A stretch of 37,627 nt of DNA from Limnohabitans sp. (GCA_018882835.1 VERE01000028.1:1-37627), one strand, 5' to 3'; positions 17,401 to 24,353 are shown, numbered from the stretch's first letter. Made by a program: numbers and translations. Notes: generated by a model not told the origin, from the letters alone.

Positions 17401-17997
17401 TCAGGTTTGACGACGATCCACCAGCGCATGGGCGATGGTGCCCAGGTCGACATATTCCAACTCGCTGCCCATGGGCACGCCGCGCGCCAAGCGAGACACC
17501 TGCACGCCCCGGCGCTTCAGTGCCTCGCCAATGACATGGGCTGTGGCCTCGCCTTCCGCCGTGAAATTGGTGGCCAGGATGACTTCTTGCACCGAGCCAT
17601 CGCCGACGCGCTCTAGCAACTTTTGCACGCCGATGTCCTTGGGACCCAAGCCGTCGAGCGGGCTCAAGGTGCCCATCAGCACAAAGTACAGGCCACGGTA
17701 TGCCGAGGTGCGCTCCACCGCCGACTGATCGGCCGGGGTTTCGACCACGCACAGGCGCGTGGCGTCACGCTCTGGGTTCAGGCAAGTGCTGCAAACGGCG
17801 GCCTCGGTGAAGGTATGACAGCGCTCGCAATGCTGCACGCTTTGGGCGGCCTGGAGCAGTGCCTGGGCCAGCATTTGCGCGCCCTCACGGTCATGCTGCA
17901 GCATGTGGTAGGCCATGCGCGACGCCGATTTCACCCCCACACCGGGCAAGCGGCGCAGGCCTTGAATCAAGGCGTCCAGTGCGTGGGCGTCGGCCAT
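17401..17997 (-). CDS. recR: Recombination mediator protein RecR
   Basis: Works with RecF and RecO to load RecA on gapped DNA during repair. The 198-residue protein has the N-terminal helix-hairpin-helix ([20 protein letters not shown]), the C4 zinc finger with Cys57, Cys60, Cys69 and Cys72, and a Toprim domain beginning [29 protein letters not shown] and [21 protein letters not shown] complete the family pattern. It is the third gene of dnaX-ybaB-recR, 12 bases after ybaB. Confidence 0.98.
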   Translation of the reverse strand: MADAHALDALIQGLRRLPGVGVKSASRMAYHMLQHDREGAQMLAQALLQAAQSVQHCERCHTFTEAAVCSTCLNPERDATRLCVVETPADQSAVERTSAYRGLYFVLMGTLSPLDGLGPKDIGVQKLLERVGDGSVQEVILATNFTAEGEATAHVIGEALKRRGVQVSRLARGVPMGSELEYVDLGTIAHALVDRRQT

Positions 17998-18009
17998 GTC
18001 AGCCGAACA

Positions 18010-18345
18010 TCAGAAGGGGAACTTCATGCCGCCGGGCAGGCCCGGCATGCCGGCGGTGAGCTTGCCCATCTTGGACTGGCTGGTTTCTTCGGCCTTGCGT
18101 GCAGCGTCGTTGAAAGCGGCAGCGATCAGGTCTTCCAGCATGTCTTTTTCATCGGCCACCATCAGGCTGGCATCGATCGAGACGCGTTTGACTTCGTGCT
18201 TGCAAGTCATGAGGATCTTGACCATGCCGCTGCCAGACTCGCCCGTGACCTCCACAAAGGCCAGCTCTTCTTGAGCCTTCTTGAGGTTGTCCTGCATGGC
18301 TTGAGCCTGTTTCATCAGGCCTGCGAGTTGTCCTTTGTTGAACAT
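18010..18345 (-). CDS. ybaB: YbaB/EbfC family nucleoid-associated protein
   Basis: Small DNA-binding protein that forms tweezer-like dimers and is almost always encoded between dnaX and recR. The 111 residues read [20 protein letters not shown] at the start, with the coiled N-terminal helix, then the central [28 protein letters not shown] sheet region, and an [17 protein letters not shown] helix. A GGMKFPF tail ends the protein. It starts nine bases after the dnaX stop. Confidence 0.96.
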   Translation of the reverse strand: MFNKGQLAGLMKQAQAMQDNLKKAQEELAFVEVTGESGSGMVKILMTCKHEVKRVSIDASLMVADEKDMLEDLIAAAFNDAARKAEETSQSKMGKLTAGMPGLPGGMKFPF

Positions 18346-18354
18346 GGGAATCTT

Positions 18355-20160
18355 TCAAATGGGTTTGATGCTGCCAGGGACGATTTTCGCCCCAAAGTTC
18401 TGCATCAGTTGTTGCACATAAGGGTCATTGAGAATCACGGCCTCCGCCGCCAACTGCCGCTCGGCGGCAGCGGCAGCAGCCCGGCGCGCCGGGCTGTCGG
18501 TGATGCGCCCCAGCTCAACCGTGAGCGTCACCTCTTGCCCCAGGGTTGCCAGGGCTTTTTGCAAACGCTCGCGGCTGTTGGGATTGTTCAGCGACTCGCG
18601 TTCCACGCGAATCAGCCAATTTCCCTCATCACGCGCCACCAGCTGGGACTGCAGCGCCAATTCGCGCGTGAGGGATTGAATGGCATCGCTGGCCAGCAAC
18701 TGCTGCACGCATTGCTGCCAGTGGTCGCCCTCTTCTGTTGGAACCACCTCGGGCACGCTGGGGGCGCCAGGCGCCGGCGCTGCTGCAGGCCCTGGATTTT
18801 GGGCGGGCTGGCGAACAGGCACTGCCAACAAGGCCTGGGACGATTCTGCAGGAGGGGGCACCGCTGGCACAGCCGTTTCTCGAGGCGAGGCTTGCATATC
18901 GCGCACCGGCAAGCGCATGCCCGCAGCGGCCGGTGGCGTGCCCAGGGGTGTGGGCTTGGCCGGACTGGGAGGGAGTGTCGCAGGCGCAGCGTGCAACGGG
19001 GCTGAGCGTTCGGTCCGGGGGGGATCAGTCAGCAGAGTTTTTTTTTCAGCCGGGGCTGCGCCAGCAGATGCAGGCGCCTTGAAAGCCAACAATCGCAGCA
19101 ACACCATGGTCAGGCCGGCGTATTCGTCAGGGGCCAGTCCGAGTTCTTGGCGACCTTGCAGGCACAGGCTGTAAAGCAACTGCGTTTCATCAGCCGGCAT
19201 GCGCAGGGCCAGGGCCGCAGTGCGTTCGGCATCGGGATCGGTGGCAGCGGAGTCTGACATGCCCGGCACCGCTTGCACCACGGCCATGCGCTGCAAAACC
19301 ATGGACATGTCTTCCAGCGTGGTGGCTGCGCTCAAGCCCTGCACGCGCAAGGCCTCACAGGTTTCCACCACAGTGCGGCCATCGCCCGCGGCCAAGGCAT
19401 CGATCAGGGCAAACACATGGGCGCGGTCCACGCTGCCCAGCATCTGCCGCACATTCGCTTCTTGCAGCTGGCCGCCGCCAAAGGCGATGGCTTGGTCGGT
19501 CAGCGACAAGGCATCGCGCATGGAGCCCCGTGCCGCGCGCGCCAGCAAACGCAAAGCCTGAACGTCGGCCGCCACGGATTCTGCTTGCAGGACCTGAGTC
19601 AAATGGCCCAGCACGGTTTCAGGCGCCATGGGCCGCAGGTTGAACTGCAAACAGCGCGACAACACCGTGACCGGCACCTTTTGGGGATCGGTCGTTGCCA
19701 GTACAAATTTGAGGTATTCAGGGGGCTCTTCGAGTGTCTTCAACATGGCATTGAAAGCCGTGTTGGTCAGCATGTGCACTTCGTCAATCATGAAAACCTT
19801 GAAGCGGCCTTGCACTGGCTTGTAGACCGCCTGCTCCAGCAACTGCTGGACCTCGTCCACGCCGCGGTTGGAGGCAGCATCGAGCTCGGTGTAATCCACA
19901 AATCGACCGCTGTCGATATCCGAACAGGCCTGACATAAGCCACAAGGTTGCGCGGTGATGCCCTGCTCGCAATTCAGCGATTTGGCCAGTATGCGAGACA
20001 CCGTGGTCTTACCCACACCTCGGGTGCCCGTGAACAAATAGGCATGGTGCAAGCGTTGCTGCGTGAGCGCGTTCGTCAAGGCCTGAACCACGTGCTCCTG
20101 CCCCACCATCTCGGTGAAGTTTTTCGGGCGGTATTTGCGGGCCAGCACAAGGTAAGACAT
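18355..20160 (-). CDS. dnaX: DNA polymerase III tau subunit (and candidate gamma by slippage)
   Basis: Clamp-loader ATPase subunit of the replicative polymerase. The start MSYLVLARKYRP at 20160 gives 601 residues. Domains I-II carry Walker A GTRGVGKTT (residues 45-53), zinc-module cysteines including Cys64, Cys73, Cys76 and Cys79, Walker B IDEVHM and the sensor/SRC motif VTVLSRC. Domain III (oligomerisation) ends about residue 361 at LLRLLAFKAP. A Pro/Ala-rich linker (about 363-490) leads to the C-terminal tau domain that contacts DnaB and the polymerase. At codons 372-375 there are nine consecutive A (19038-19046 on this strand). Loss of one A gives a stop after Leu-Cys (376 residues), and gain of one A gives a stop after Asn-Ser-Ala-Asp (378 residues). 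It is first in dnaX-ybaB-recR. Confidence 0.97.
   Translation of the reverse strand: MSYLVLARKYRPKNFTEMVGQEHVVQALTNALTQQRLHHAYLFTGTRGVGKTTVSRILAKSLNCEQGITAQPCGLCQACSDIDSGRFVDYTELDAASNRGVDEVQQLLEQAVYKPVQGRFKVFMIDEVHMLTNTAFNAMLKTLEEPPEYLKFVLATTDPQKVPVTVLSRCLQFNLRPMAPETVLGHLTQVLQAESVAADVQALRLLARAARGSMRDALSLTDQAIAFGGGQLQEANVRQMLGSVDRAHVFALIDALAAGDGRTVVETCEALRVQGLSAATTLEDMSMVLQRMAVVQAVPGMSDSAATDPDAERTAALALRMPADETQLLYSLCLQGRQELGLAPDEYAGLTMVLLRLLAFKAPASAGAAPAEKKTLLTDPPRTERSAPLHAAPATLPPSPAKPTPLGTPPAAAGMRLPVRDMQASPRETAVPAVPPPAESSQALLAVPVRQPAQNPGPAAAPAPGAPSVPEVVPTEEGDHWQQCVQQLLASDAIQSLTRELALQSQLVARDEGNWLIRVERESLNNPNSRERLQKALATLGQEVTLTVELGRITDSPARRAAAAAAERQLAAEAVILNDPYVQQLMQNFGAKIVPGSIKPI
19038..19046 (-). 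other. A9 slippery run in dnaX (candidate programmed slippage site)
   Basis: Nine A in the coding strand span codons Glu372-Lys-Lys-Thr375, just after domain III. Both other frames reach a stop within six codons. The same run length is the known transcriptional slippage site of Thermus thermophilus dnaX, and E. coli dnaX uses an A-rich ribosomal frameshift site at the equivalent place. Confidence 0.7.
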
Positions 20161-20203
20161 GGCCCGGATTCTACGGGTTCGCCCGCAGCTTGGCGGGACC
20201 CCG

Positions 20204-20209
20204 TACAAT
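20204..20209 (+). promoter_or_regulatory. Candidate ffs -10 box (TACAAT)
   Basis: TACAAT lies six bases upstream of the first base of the predicted SRP RNA terminal helix (20215-20217), the right distance for a -10 element. No close match to TTGACA is found at 16-18 bp. The 55 bases from the dnaX ATG to the ffs start must also hold the divergent dnaX promoter. Confidence 0.6.
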
Positions 20210-20214
20210 GCACT

Positions 20215-20314
20215 GTGACGGGCCTTCCCGCATGGTGAAGCGGCCAACCGAGTCAGGTGGGGAACCAAGCAGCTCTAACCGTGGAGTCAGTGCCGGGATC
20301 AAGGCTCGTCACCC
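20215..20314 (+). ncRNA. ffs: Signal recognition particle RNA (4.5S RNA, small bacterial type)
   Basis: Non-coding RNA that binds Ffh and FtsY for co-translational membrane targeting. The 5' bases GTGACGGGCCTT pair with the 3' bases AAGGCTCGTCAC (one G-U) to close a long hairpin of about 100 nt. The conserved Ffh-binding region is recognisable as GAGTCAGGTGGGGAACCAAGCAGC, broken here as GAGTCAGG then GGGGAA then AAGCAGC, and the 3' side has the family TGCCGGGATCAAGG. The closing helix is followed by a pyrimidine stretch (TTCTTTTTCTTC) that may terminate it. The location directly divergent from dnaX is one I recall as common in Burkholderiales. Confidence 0.92.
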
Positions 20315-20416
20315 TTCTTTTTCTTCTTTGGCGCTCAGCCATCCTCCTATTTCCCCTGGTGCTTCAGCCCCTTGTTCTCGCTTGCCGAGTAACTTAAAGG
20401 GTAAATACTTATTTTC
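20315..20416. other. Spacer between ffs and the tannase-family operators
   Basis: No gene seen. The dnaX-to-tannase gap is 315 bases and holds ffs, this spacer and the operators. Base composition turns AT-rich from about 20390. TTGCCG at 20382-20387 with AATACT at 20404-20409 (16-bp spacer, four of six matches each) is a possible promoter whose start would fall near 20416, at the edge of the first palindrome. Confidence 0.4.
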
Positions 20417-20441
20417 ATTTTGTTTCCTAAGGAAACAAAAT
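20417..20441. promoter_or_regulatory. Palindromic operator 1 upstream of the tannase-family gene
   Basis: A perfect inverted repeat: ATTTTGTTTCCT, a single central A, then AGGAAACAAAAT. It shares the GTTTCC/GGAAAC core with the next palindrome. Size and symmetry fit a MarR-family dimer site, and a MarR gene lies downstream of the esterase. Confidence 0.8.
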
Positions 20442-20461
20442 AGTTTCCACTAGAAACTATT
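20439..20461. promoter_or_regulatory. Palindromic operator 2 upstream of the tannase-family gene
   Basis: A perfect 9-bp inverted repeat AATAGTTTC / GAAACTATT around CACTA. Its centre (20450) is 21 bp from the centre of operator 1 (20429), two helical turns, so both sites face the same side of the DNA. It ends where the ribosome binding site of the esterase gene begins. Confidence 0.8.
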
Positions 20462-20475
20462 GGAGGAGACCCGAG

Positions 20476-22236
20476 ATGAAGCGCGCATTAAGGATTTGCA
20501 CAGCGGTGATGGGGGCTGCAACCGTGCTGTTGAGTGGATGCGGCGAAGCCTTTCCACCTCAATTGTCTGCGGCAGTTCCCGCCACGTTCTCTGGCGATTG
20601 CACCACTCTGGCTTCGTCCATTCGAGGCCTTTCAGGTACCGTGATCACCGCTTCCTCGACCGTTGCAGATGGTACCGTTCTGTCCAATATCGCGATGCCT
20701 GAACATTGCTTGATCACCGGCAAAATGAATGAACGGGTCAGCACAGTGGATGGCGCGACCTACTACATCGGGTTCCAAATTCGCCTTCCTAAATATTGGA
20801 ATGGGCGCTTTTACTATCAGGCCAACGGTGGTACCGATGGGGCGGTTTCCAACGCAGTGGGCGCACTGGGGGGCGGGCCGATCACGTCGGCACTCTCCAA
20901 GGGCTTTGCCGTTTTAAGCTCGGATGCAGGGCATCAATCGCAAACAACGCCATTTTTTGGCTTGGACCCGCAAGCTCGCATTGACTACGGCTACAACGCT
21001 GTTGCGCAACTGACCCCCATGGCCAAGAACCTTATTCGGCAGGTTTACGGCAAAGCGCCCGATCGTTCCTACCTCGGGGGTTGCTCCAATGGTGGTCGAC
21101 ACGCCTTGGTAGCGGCCACACGCTATGGCGACATGTACGACGGCATTTTGGCAGGTGCGCCGGGTTATAACTTGCCCAAAGCAGCAGTGGCTCAGCTGTG
21201 GGGGGTGCAGCAGTATGCAACCATCTCCACCGCGACCAAAACCACGGACACCAATGCTGCAGGCACGTCGGTCACTTTGACACAGCCTCTGGCTGACGTT
21301 TCAACGGCTTTTACCTCGACTGAACGCAGCATGATTGCCGCCAAGATCGTTGGCAAGTGTGACGCGCTGGATGGGGTGACGGACAATTGGGTGGGTGATG
21401 TGGCCGCTTGTCAAAAGACCTTCAACGTCAACACTGACATCCCCACTTGCACCAGCACTCGGGATGGCACCTGTCTCACCACCGCCCAAAAAACAGTGCT
21501 GATCAATGTGCACAACGGCGCCAAGAACACAGCCGGGACGGCGCTTTATGCCAGCTTTCCCTACGACACTGGCATTTCGGCGTCCGGTTGGGCCTCATGG
21601 AAATTTTCCAACTCCACTGGGGTTGGCCGCGACCCTGGTGCAACTGCGTTTATTTTCATGACGCCGCCGAAAACGACAGACACCGCCAATTTCCTCGGGC
21701 TCCCGTTTGCCATGAGCTTTGATTTCGACGTGGATGCCCCCAAGATTTTCGCAACCAGTGGGCTCTACACAGAGTCGGCCATGTCGTTCATGACGCCTTT
21801 GGCGACCTCGCAACTGTCTACTCTGCGTTCACGTGGGGGTAAATTGCTGGTCTACCATGGCACTTCTGACCCAGTGTTTTCTTTCAACGACACAGTGACC
21901 TGGATCAACAAAGTCAAATCCGATTTTGCGGATGCAAGCTCATGGAGCAAACTCTACCCGGTGCCAGGCATGGGCCATTGCTCAGGCGGTCCCGCAGCCG
22001 ACCAGTTTGACATGATTGACCCCTTGGTGAATTGGGTTGAGAAAGGCTCCTCGCCCAGTTTTGTGCAAGCCAAGGCCAGGGGCACCGGTACCAGTACGAT
22101 CTCAGGCCTGATCAATTCGGAGGTCCCTGCATCCTGGCAACAAAGTCGCACACGCCTCCTCTGCGAATATCCCAAAGTTGCCAGGTACAACGGAACTGGC
22201 GATATTGAAAGCTCTAGCAGCTTTACTTGCCAATAA
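20476..22236 (+). CDS. Tannase/feruloyl esterase family lipoprotein
   Basis: Predicted secreted serine esterase of the tannase/feruloyl-esterase family, acting on aromatic ester bonds outside the cytoplasm. The signal peptide ends in the lipobox LSGC (Cys22), so it is probably membrane-anchored. The family CS-D-HC arrangement is complete: Cys203-Ser204 in GGCSNGGRHA, Asp465 in HGTSDPVFSF and His501-Cys502 in GMGHCSGG; the two cysteines form the disulfide that joins the triad in this family. CDALDGVTDNW (295-305) matches the calcium-binding loop of the lid domain. At 586 residues it is in the usual range. The ATG follows GGAGGAG with an eight-base spacing. Twin palindromes precede it and a MarR gene follows. 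MHETase is also in this family, but the substrate here is unknown. Confidence 0.93.
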   Translation: MKRALRICTAVMGAATVLLSGCGEAFPPQLSAAVPATFSGDCTTLASSIRGLSGTVITASSTVADGTVLSNIAMPEHCLITGKMNERVSTVDGATYYIGFQIRLPKYWNGRFYYQANGGTDGAVSNAVGALGGGPITSALSKGFAVLSSDAGHQSQTTPFFGLDPQARIDYGYNAVAQLTPMAKNLIRQVYGKAPDRSYLGGCSNGGRHALVAATRYGDMYDGILAGAPGYNLPKAAVAQLWGVQQYATISTATKTTDTNAAGTSVTLTQPLADVSTAFTSTERSMIAAKIVGKCDALDGVTDNWVGDVAACQKTFNVNTDIPTCTSTRDGTCLTTAQKTVLINVHNGAKNTAGTALYASFPYDTGISASGWASWKFSNSTGVGRDPGATAFIFMTPPKTTDTANFLGLPFAMSFDFDVDAPKIFATSGLYTESAMSFMTPLATSQLSTLRSRGGKLLVYHGTSDPVFSFNDTVTWINKVKSDFADASSWSKLYPVPGMGHCSGGPAADQFDMIDPLVNWVEKGSSPSFVQAKARGTGTSTISGLINSEVPASWQQSRTRLLCEYPKVARYNGTGDIESSSSFTCQ

Positions 22237-22257
22237 TGGTTGTCAAATGACAAAAAA

Positions 22258-22288
22258 CAAAGCCCGGCGAGTCCGGGCTTTGTCTTGG
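22258..22288 (+). terminator. Hairpin terminator after the tannase-family gene
   Basis: CAAAGCCCGG and CCGGGCTTTG form a perfect 10-bp stem around CGAGT, 21 bases after the stop. The T-tract on this strand is weak (TTTGTCTT). On the opposite strand the stem would be followed by TTTTTT, so it may act in both directions. Confidence 0.75.
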
Positions 22289-22307
22289 GTGTGACAGAAT
22301 AACAGGC

Positions 22308-22766
22308 ATGCCTATCAAGTCAACGAATGAGCCTCCCTGCGAAACAATTGACAGCAGTTTTTTGCGAGGACTCTTGGGTTACAACACCCGCCGGGCCACG
22401 CTCAAAATATTTGATGAGTTTCATCAAAGAACGTCCGCTTATGCTTTGAACCCGGTTGAATTTTCTGTTCTCAGCCTGATTGGCCACAATGCCAACGTCT
22501 CACCAAGTCAGCTTTGCACCGAGCTGTCTTTGTTGCCGCCCAATTTAACGAAGATTCTTCAAAAGCTCAGCAACAAGCACCTGATTCAAAGGTATCGCCC
22601 AGACTCTGACAAACGGGCAATCTATCTAAAATTATCAGACACTGGCAAACAAAAGCTGGAACAGCTTGAAGTGGTTGTCAGCAAGCTTGAGAGAGACATG
22701 GCGTCAAAACTGACGGACAAACAGCTTGAACTCCTGATGGAGTTACTGCAGCGCATTTACAGCTGA
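22308..22766 (+). CDS. MarR family transcriptional regulator
   Basis: 152-residue winged-helix repressor or activator. The recognition helix-turn-helix lies at about residues 65-90 (SPSQLCTELSLLPPNLTKIL), and the wing has the family DSDKRAIYLKLSDTGK (99-114, with Asp101-Lys102-Arg103). Flanking helices at both ends would form the dimer interface. It is 71 bases after the tannase-family gene on the same strand, beyond a hairpin, so it may have its own promoter. The natural proposal is that it binds the twin GTTTCC palindromes and responds to an aromatic acid released by the esterase. Its GC content is visibly lower than that of the housekeeping genes, which hints at recent acquisition. Confidence 0.92.
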   Translation: MPIKSTNEPPCETIDSSFLRGLLGYNTRRATLKIFDEFHQRTSAYALNPVEFSVLSLIGHNANVSPSQLCTELSLLPPNLTKILQKLSNKHLIQRYRPDSDKRAIYLKLSDTGKQKLEQLEVVVSKLERDMASKLTDKQLELLMELLQRIYS

Positions 22767-22789
22767 GAAAAGCTGAAGGGCTCTGTTAT

Positions 22790-23062
22790 TTATCCAATGA
22801 GTTTTTTCAAATCGCTGGCAGAGACATAATCAGCCGGTAACTTGGCGTCGTCAGCCAAGCCTTTGCGAATTTGCTTCAAAAGCAAAGCGGGCGCTTCCTT
22901 GGACAAGGCCGCCGCGCGCAACTGCATGTAATGCGCTTTGGCCAGATCGGCCTGGCCATTGGCTTTTTTGAGGGCTTGCGCCCAAAGTTCCACATGAACA
23001 GTGCCCTGCTCTATTTCACGCAGGGCCAGCCGTTCGGAAAATAATGTGGCGCCGTTGCTCAT
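22790..23062 (-). CDS. Small protein of unknown function
   Basis: I do not recognise this 90-residue protein. The chosen start gives MSNGATLFSERLALREIEQG; an upstream in-frame ATG at 23107 would place 15 more residues inside the repeat-like element and is less likely. It is charged and largely helical in appearance, with repeated short helices such as VELWAQALKKANGQADLAKAHYMQ and a KLPADYVSASDLKKLIG end. It has no signal peptide, membrane segment or cysteines. It is convergent with the MarR gene (23 bases apart) and lies downstream of the H-NS-like gene on the same strand. Confidence 0.7.
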   Translation of the reverse strand: MSNGATLFSERLALREIEQGTVHVELWAQALKKANGQADLAKAHYMQLRAAALSKEAPALLLKQIRKGLADDAKLPADYVSASDLKKLIG

Positions 23063-23076
23063 CGGATCTTTTTTTT

Positions 23077-23150
23077 CGTCATGTCGTGGCCCAAAGGGCC
23101 ACGACAATCACTCAGTGGAGAGAGGTCGCCGAGCTTCGCTTGCGATGACG
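23077..23150. repeat. Palindromic repeat-like element (possible dispersed or MITE-like repeat)
   Basis: A 74-bp segment bounded by CGTCAT and ATGACG. It contains a perfect 11-bp inverted repeat TGTCGTGGCCC / GGGCCACGACA with an AAA loop (23082-23106) and, at the other end, GCTTCGCTTGCGATGACG. The layout resembles the dispersed GTCATTGCGAGCGAAGC-type repeats found in many proteobacterial genomes. It is not a normal terminator for either flanking gene, because the T-tract is on the wrong side. Confidence 0.5.
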
Positions 23151-23160
23151 AAGCCGGCAA

Positions 23161-23535
23161 TCAGGCAGGGATCAGGGCACTGTCAAGGGTGCCGGCTGCT
23201 TTCATTTCTGCAACCCAGGTAGGCGACTTGCCACGACCCGTCCAGGTTTGCGCCGGGTTGGCAGGGTTACGGTATTTGGGGGCCACGGTTTTGCCGGCTG
23301 TGGGGTTTTTGCGTGCGGTTTTCTTGGCAGCGCCTTTGGCAGCTTTAGCAGTTTTGCCGGTTTTCAGGGCGCCCACAATGTCTTCCGCTGTCACACCGCT
23401 TTCTTTGGCCAGTTGCACAATTTTCGCCAAAGCTTTGCTTTGTTTGGATTTGCTCAGAGCGGCTTCGCGCTTTTTAAGCAATTCGAGTTGTTTTTGAAGT
23501 TTTGCAATTTGCGAAGTGGTGGAGCTGCGTGCCAT
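23161..23535 (-). CDS. H-NS family nucleoid-associated protein
   Basis: Small histone-like protein (124 residues) that binds AT-rich DNA and silences genes. An N-terminal coiled-coil oligomerisation segment (IAKLQKQLELLKKREAALSK) is followed by a Lys/Ala-rich linker (about 60-85) and the C-terminal DNA-binding core PKYRNPANPAQTWTGRGKSPTWV (the TWTGRGKSPTWV part is at 97-108), which matches the H-NS minor-groove loop. The start is set by GAGGTGA eight bases before the ATG at 23535. The promoter region is strongly AT-rich, which would allow autoregulation. It sits in the lower-GC part of the window, so a transferred-island role is possible. Confidence 0.93.
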   Translation of the reverse strand: MARSSTTSQIAKLQKQLELLKKREAALSKSKQSKALAKIVQLAKESGVTAEDIVGALKTGKTAKAAKGAAKKTARKNPTAGKTVAPKYRNPANPAQTWTGRGKSPTWVAEMKAAGTLDSALIPA

Positions 23536-23571
23536 TTTAAATATCACCTCAGTAAATGAATAGAAGCGTTG

Positions 23572-23577
23572 ATTATA
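23572..23577 (-). promoter_or_regulatory. Candidate -10 box of the H-NS-like gene (TATAAT)
   Basis: A perfect TATAAT on the minus strand would start transcription near 23565, giving a 30-base leader with GAGGTGA before the ATG. No good -35 is visible. The whole 23536-23660 stretch is very AT-rich compared with the window. Confidence 0.55.
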
Positions 23578-23663
23578 GACACAGATAATCAAACTTAAAT
23601 TGTGAATTATTTACTTGATATAACTGACAAGATTACAGATTAATCAAAGACAATAATCAGCCT

Positions 23664-23681
23664 CAAGGCATGAGGGCCTTG
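23664..23681 (-). terminator. Weak hairpin after the FrnE-like gene
   Basis: CAAGGC and GCCTTG form a 6-bp stem around a six-base loop, 22 bases past the stop. It lacks a clean T-tract, so it is only a possible terminator. Confidence 0.3.
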
Positions 23682-23702
23682 CCACCGTTTACTGAGGATA
23701 AA

Positions 23703-24353
23703 TCATGCCTCGGTTTCGGCATTTTCCATGGCACGCAATAAATCCTCGCTTTCATGTGCACCCGACACGCCAACGCGCCCATTGAAAATAAAGAACGGCA
23801 CGCCTTGCACACCCATGGCGCGGGCCTGTTGGTCCGCCTCGCTGATTTGATCGATGACCCGCTCATCGGCCAAAGCTGCTTGTGCCTGCGCCGGATCCAG
23901 TCCTGCGCGCTGTGCCAATGCGACCAGCACCGAAACCTGGGTCAAATCTTGTCCCTCAATGAAATATGCATCAAACAGGGTCTGGACCACGGCTTCTTGC
24001 TGTGGTCCTGGCTCGGCCAAGGCAATCAAGCTGTGGGCTGCCCGCGTATTGGGCTGGCGGGCAATTTTGTCAAACGCAAAAGGAATATCCAAGCTCGCGC
24101 CAACTGCTTTCACGCGGTCGTAAACGGTTGCGGCCCGGGCGCCAAATTTCGCCTGCACATAGTCCGAGCGTGAAACGCCTTCTGGCGCCAAGTCCGGGTT
24201 GAGCTGAAACGGGTGCCAACGGACGACCGGTGGAGATCGATCAGGGTGCTGTTGGGCATAGAGCGCCAATGCGCCTTCAATGCGGCGCTTGCCGATGTAG
24301 CACCAGGGGCAAACCACGTCGGAAATGATGTCAATGGTGAGGGCTGAGTTCAT
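23703..24353 (-). CDS. FrnE-like DsbA family oxidoreductase
   Basis: Thioredoxin-fold protein of the DsbA/FrnE (2-hydroxychromene-2-carboxylate isomerase-like) family, 216 residues. The CPWC motif is at Cys15-Cys18 (SDVVCPWCYIGKRR), followed by the family WHPFQLNPDLAPEGVSR and, near the C-terminus, the cis-Pro loop in GVQGVPFFIFN. It has no signal peptide, so it is cytoplasmic, unlike true DsbA. The exact substrate is unknown; relatives are linked to stress tolerance and polyketide assembly. It is divergent from trxA, separated by 104 bases. Confidence 0.92.
   Translation of the reverse strand: MNSALTIDIISDVVCPWCYIGKRRIEGALALYAQQHPDRSPPVVRWHPFQLNPDLAPEGVSRSDYVQAKFGARAATVYDRVKAVGASLDIPFAFDKIARQPNTRAAHSLIALAEPGPQQEAVVQTLFDAYFIEGQDLTQVSVLVALAQRAGLDPAQAQAALADERVIDQISEADQQARAMGVQGVPFFIFNGRVGVSGAHESEDLLRAMENAETEA

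Noticed and set aside
17623-19005. 460-codon plus-strand frame spanning recR, ybaB and part of dnaX
   Set aside because: It crosses three confirmed genes on the opposite strand and has no family features.
22240-22253. TTGTCA-AA-TGACAA palindrome just after the esterase stop
   Set aside because: Could be a MarR autoregulatory site, but the sequence differs from the GTTTCC operators and it lies before the terminator hairpin, so I did not list it as a site.
23082-23106. 11-bp hairpin as terminator of the H-NS-like gene
   Set aside because: On the minus strand the stem is followed by A, not T. The T run lies on the other side, so an intrinsic terminator is not supported.
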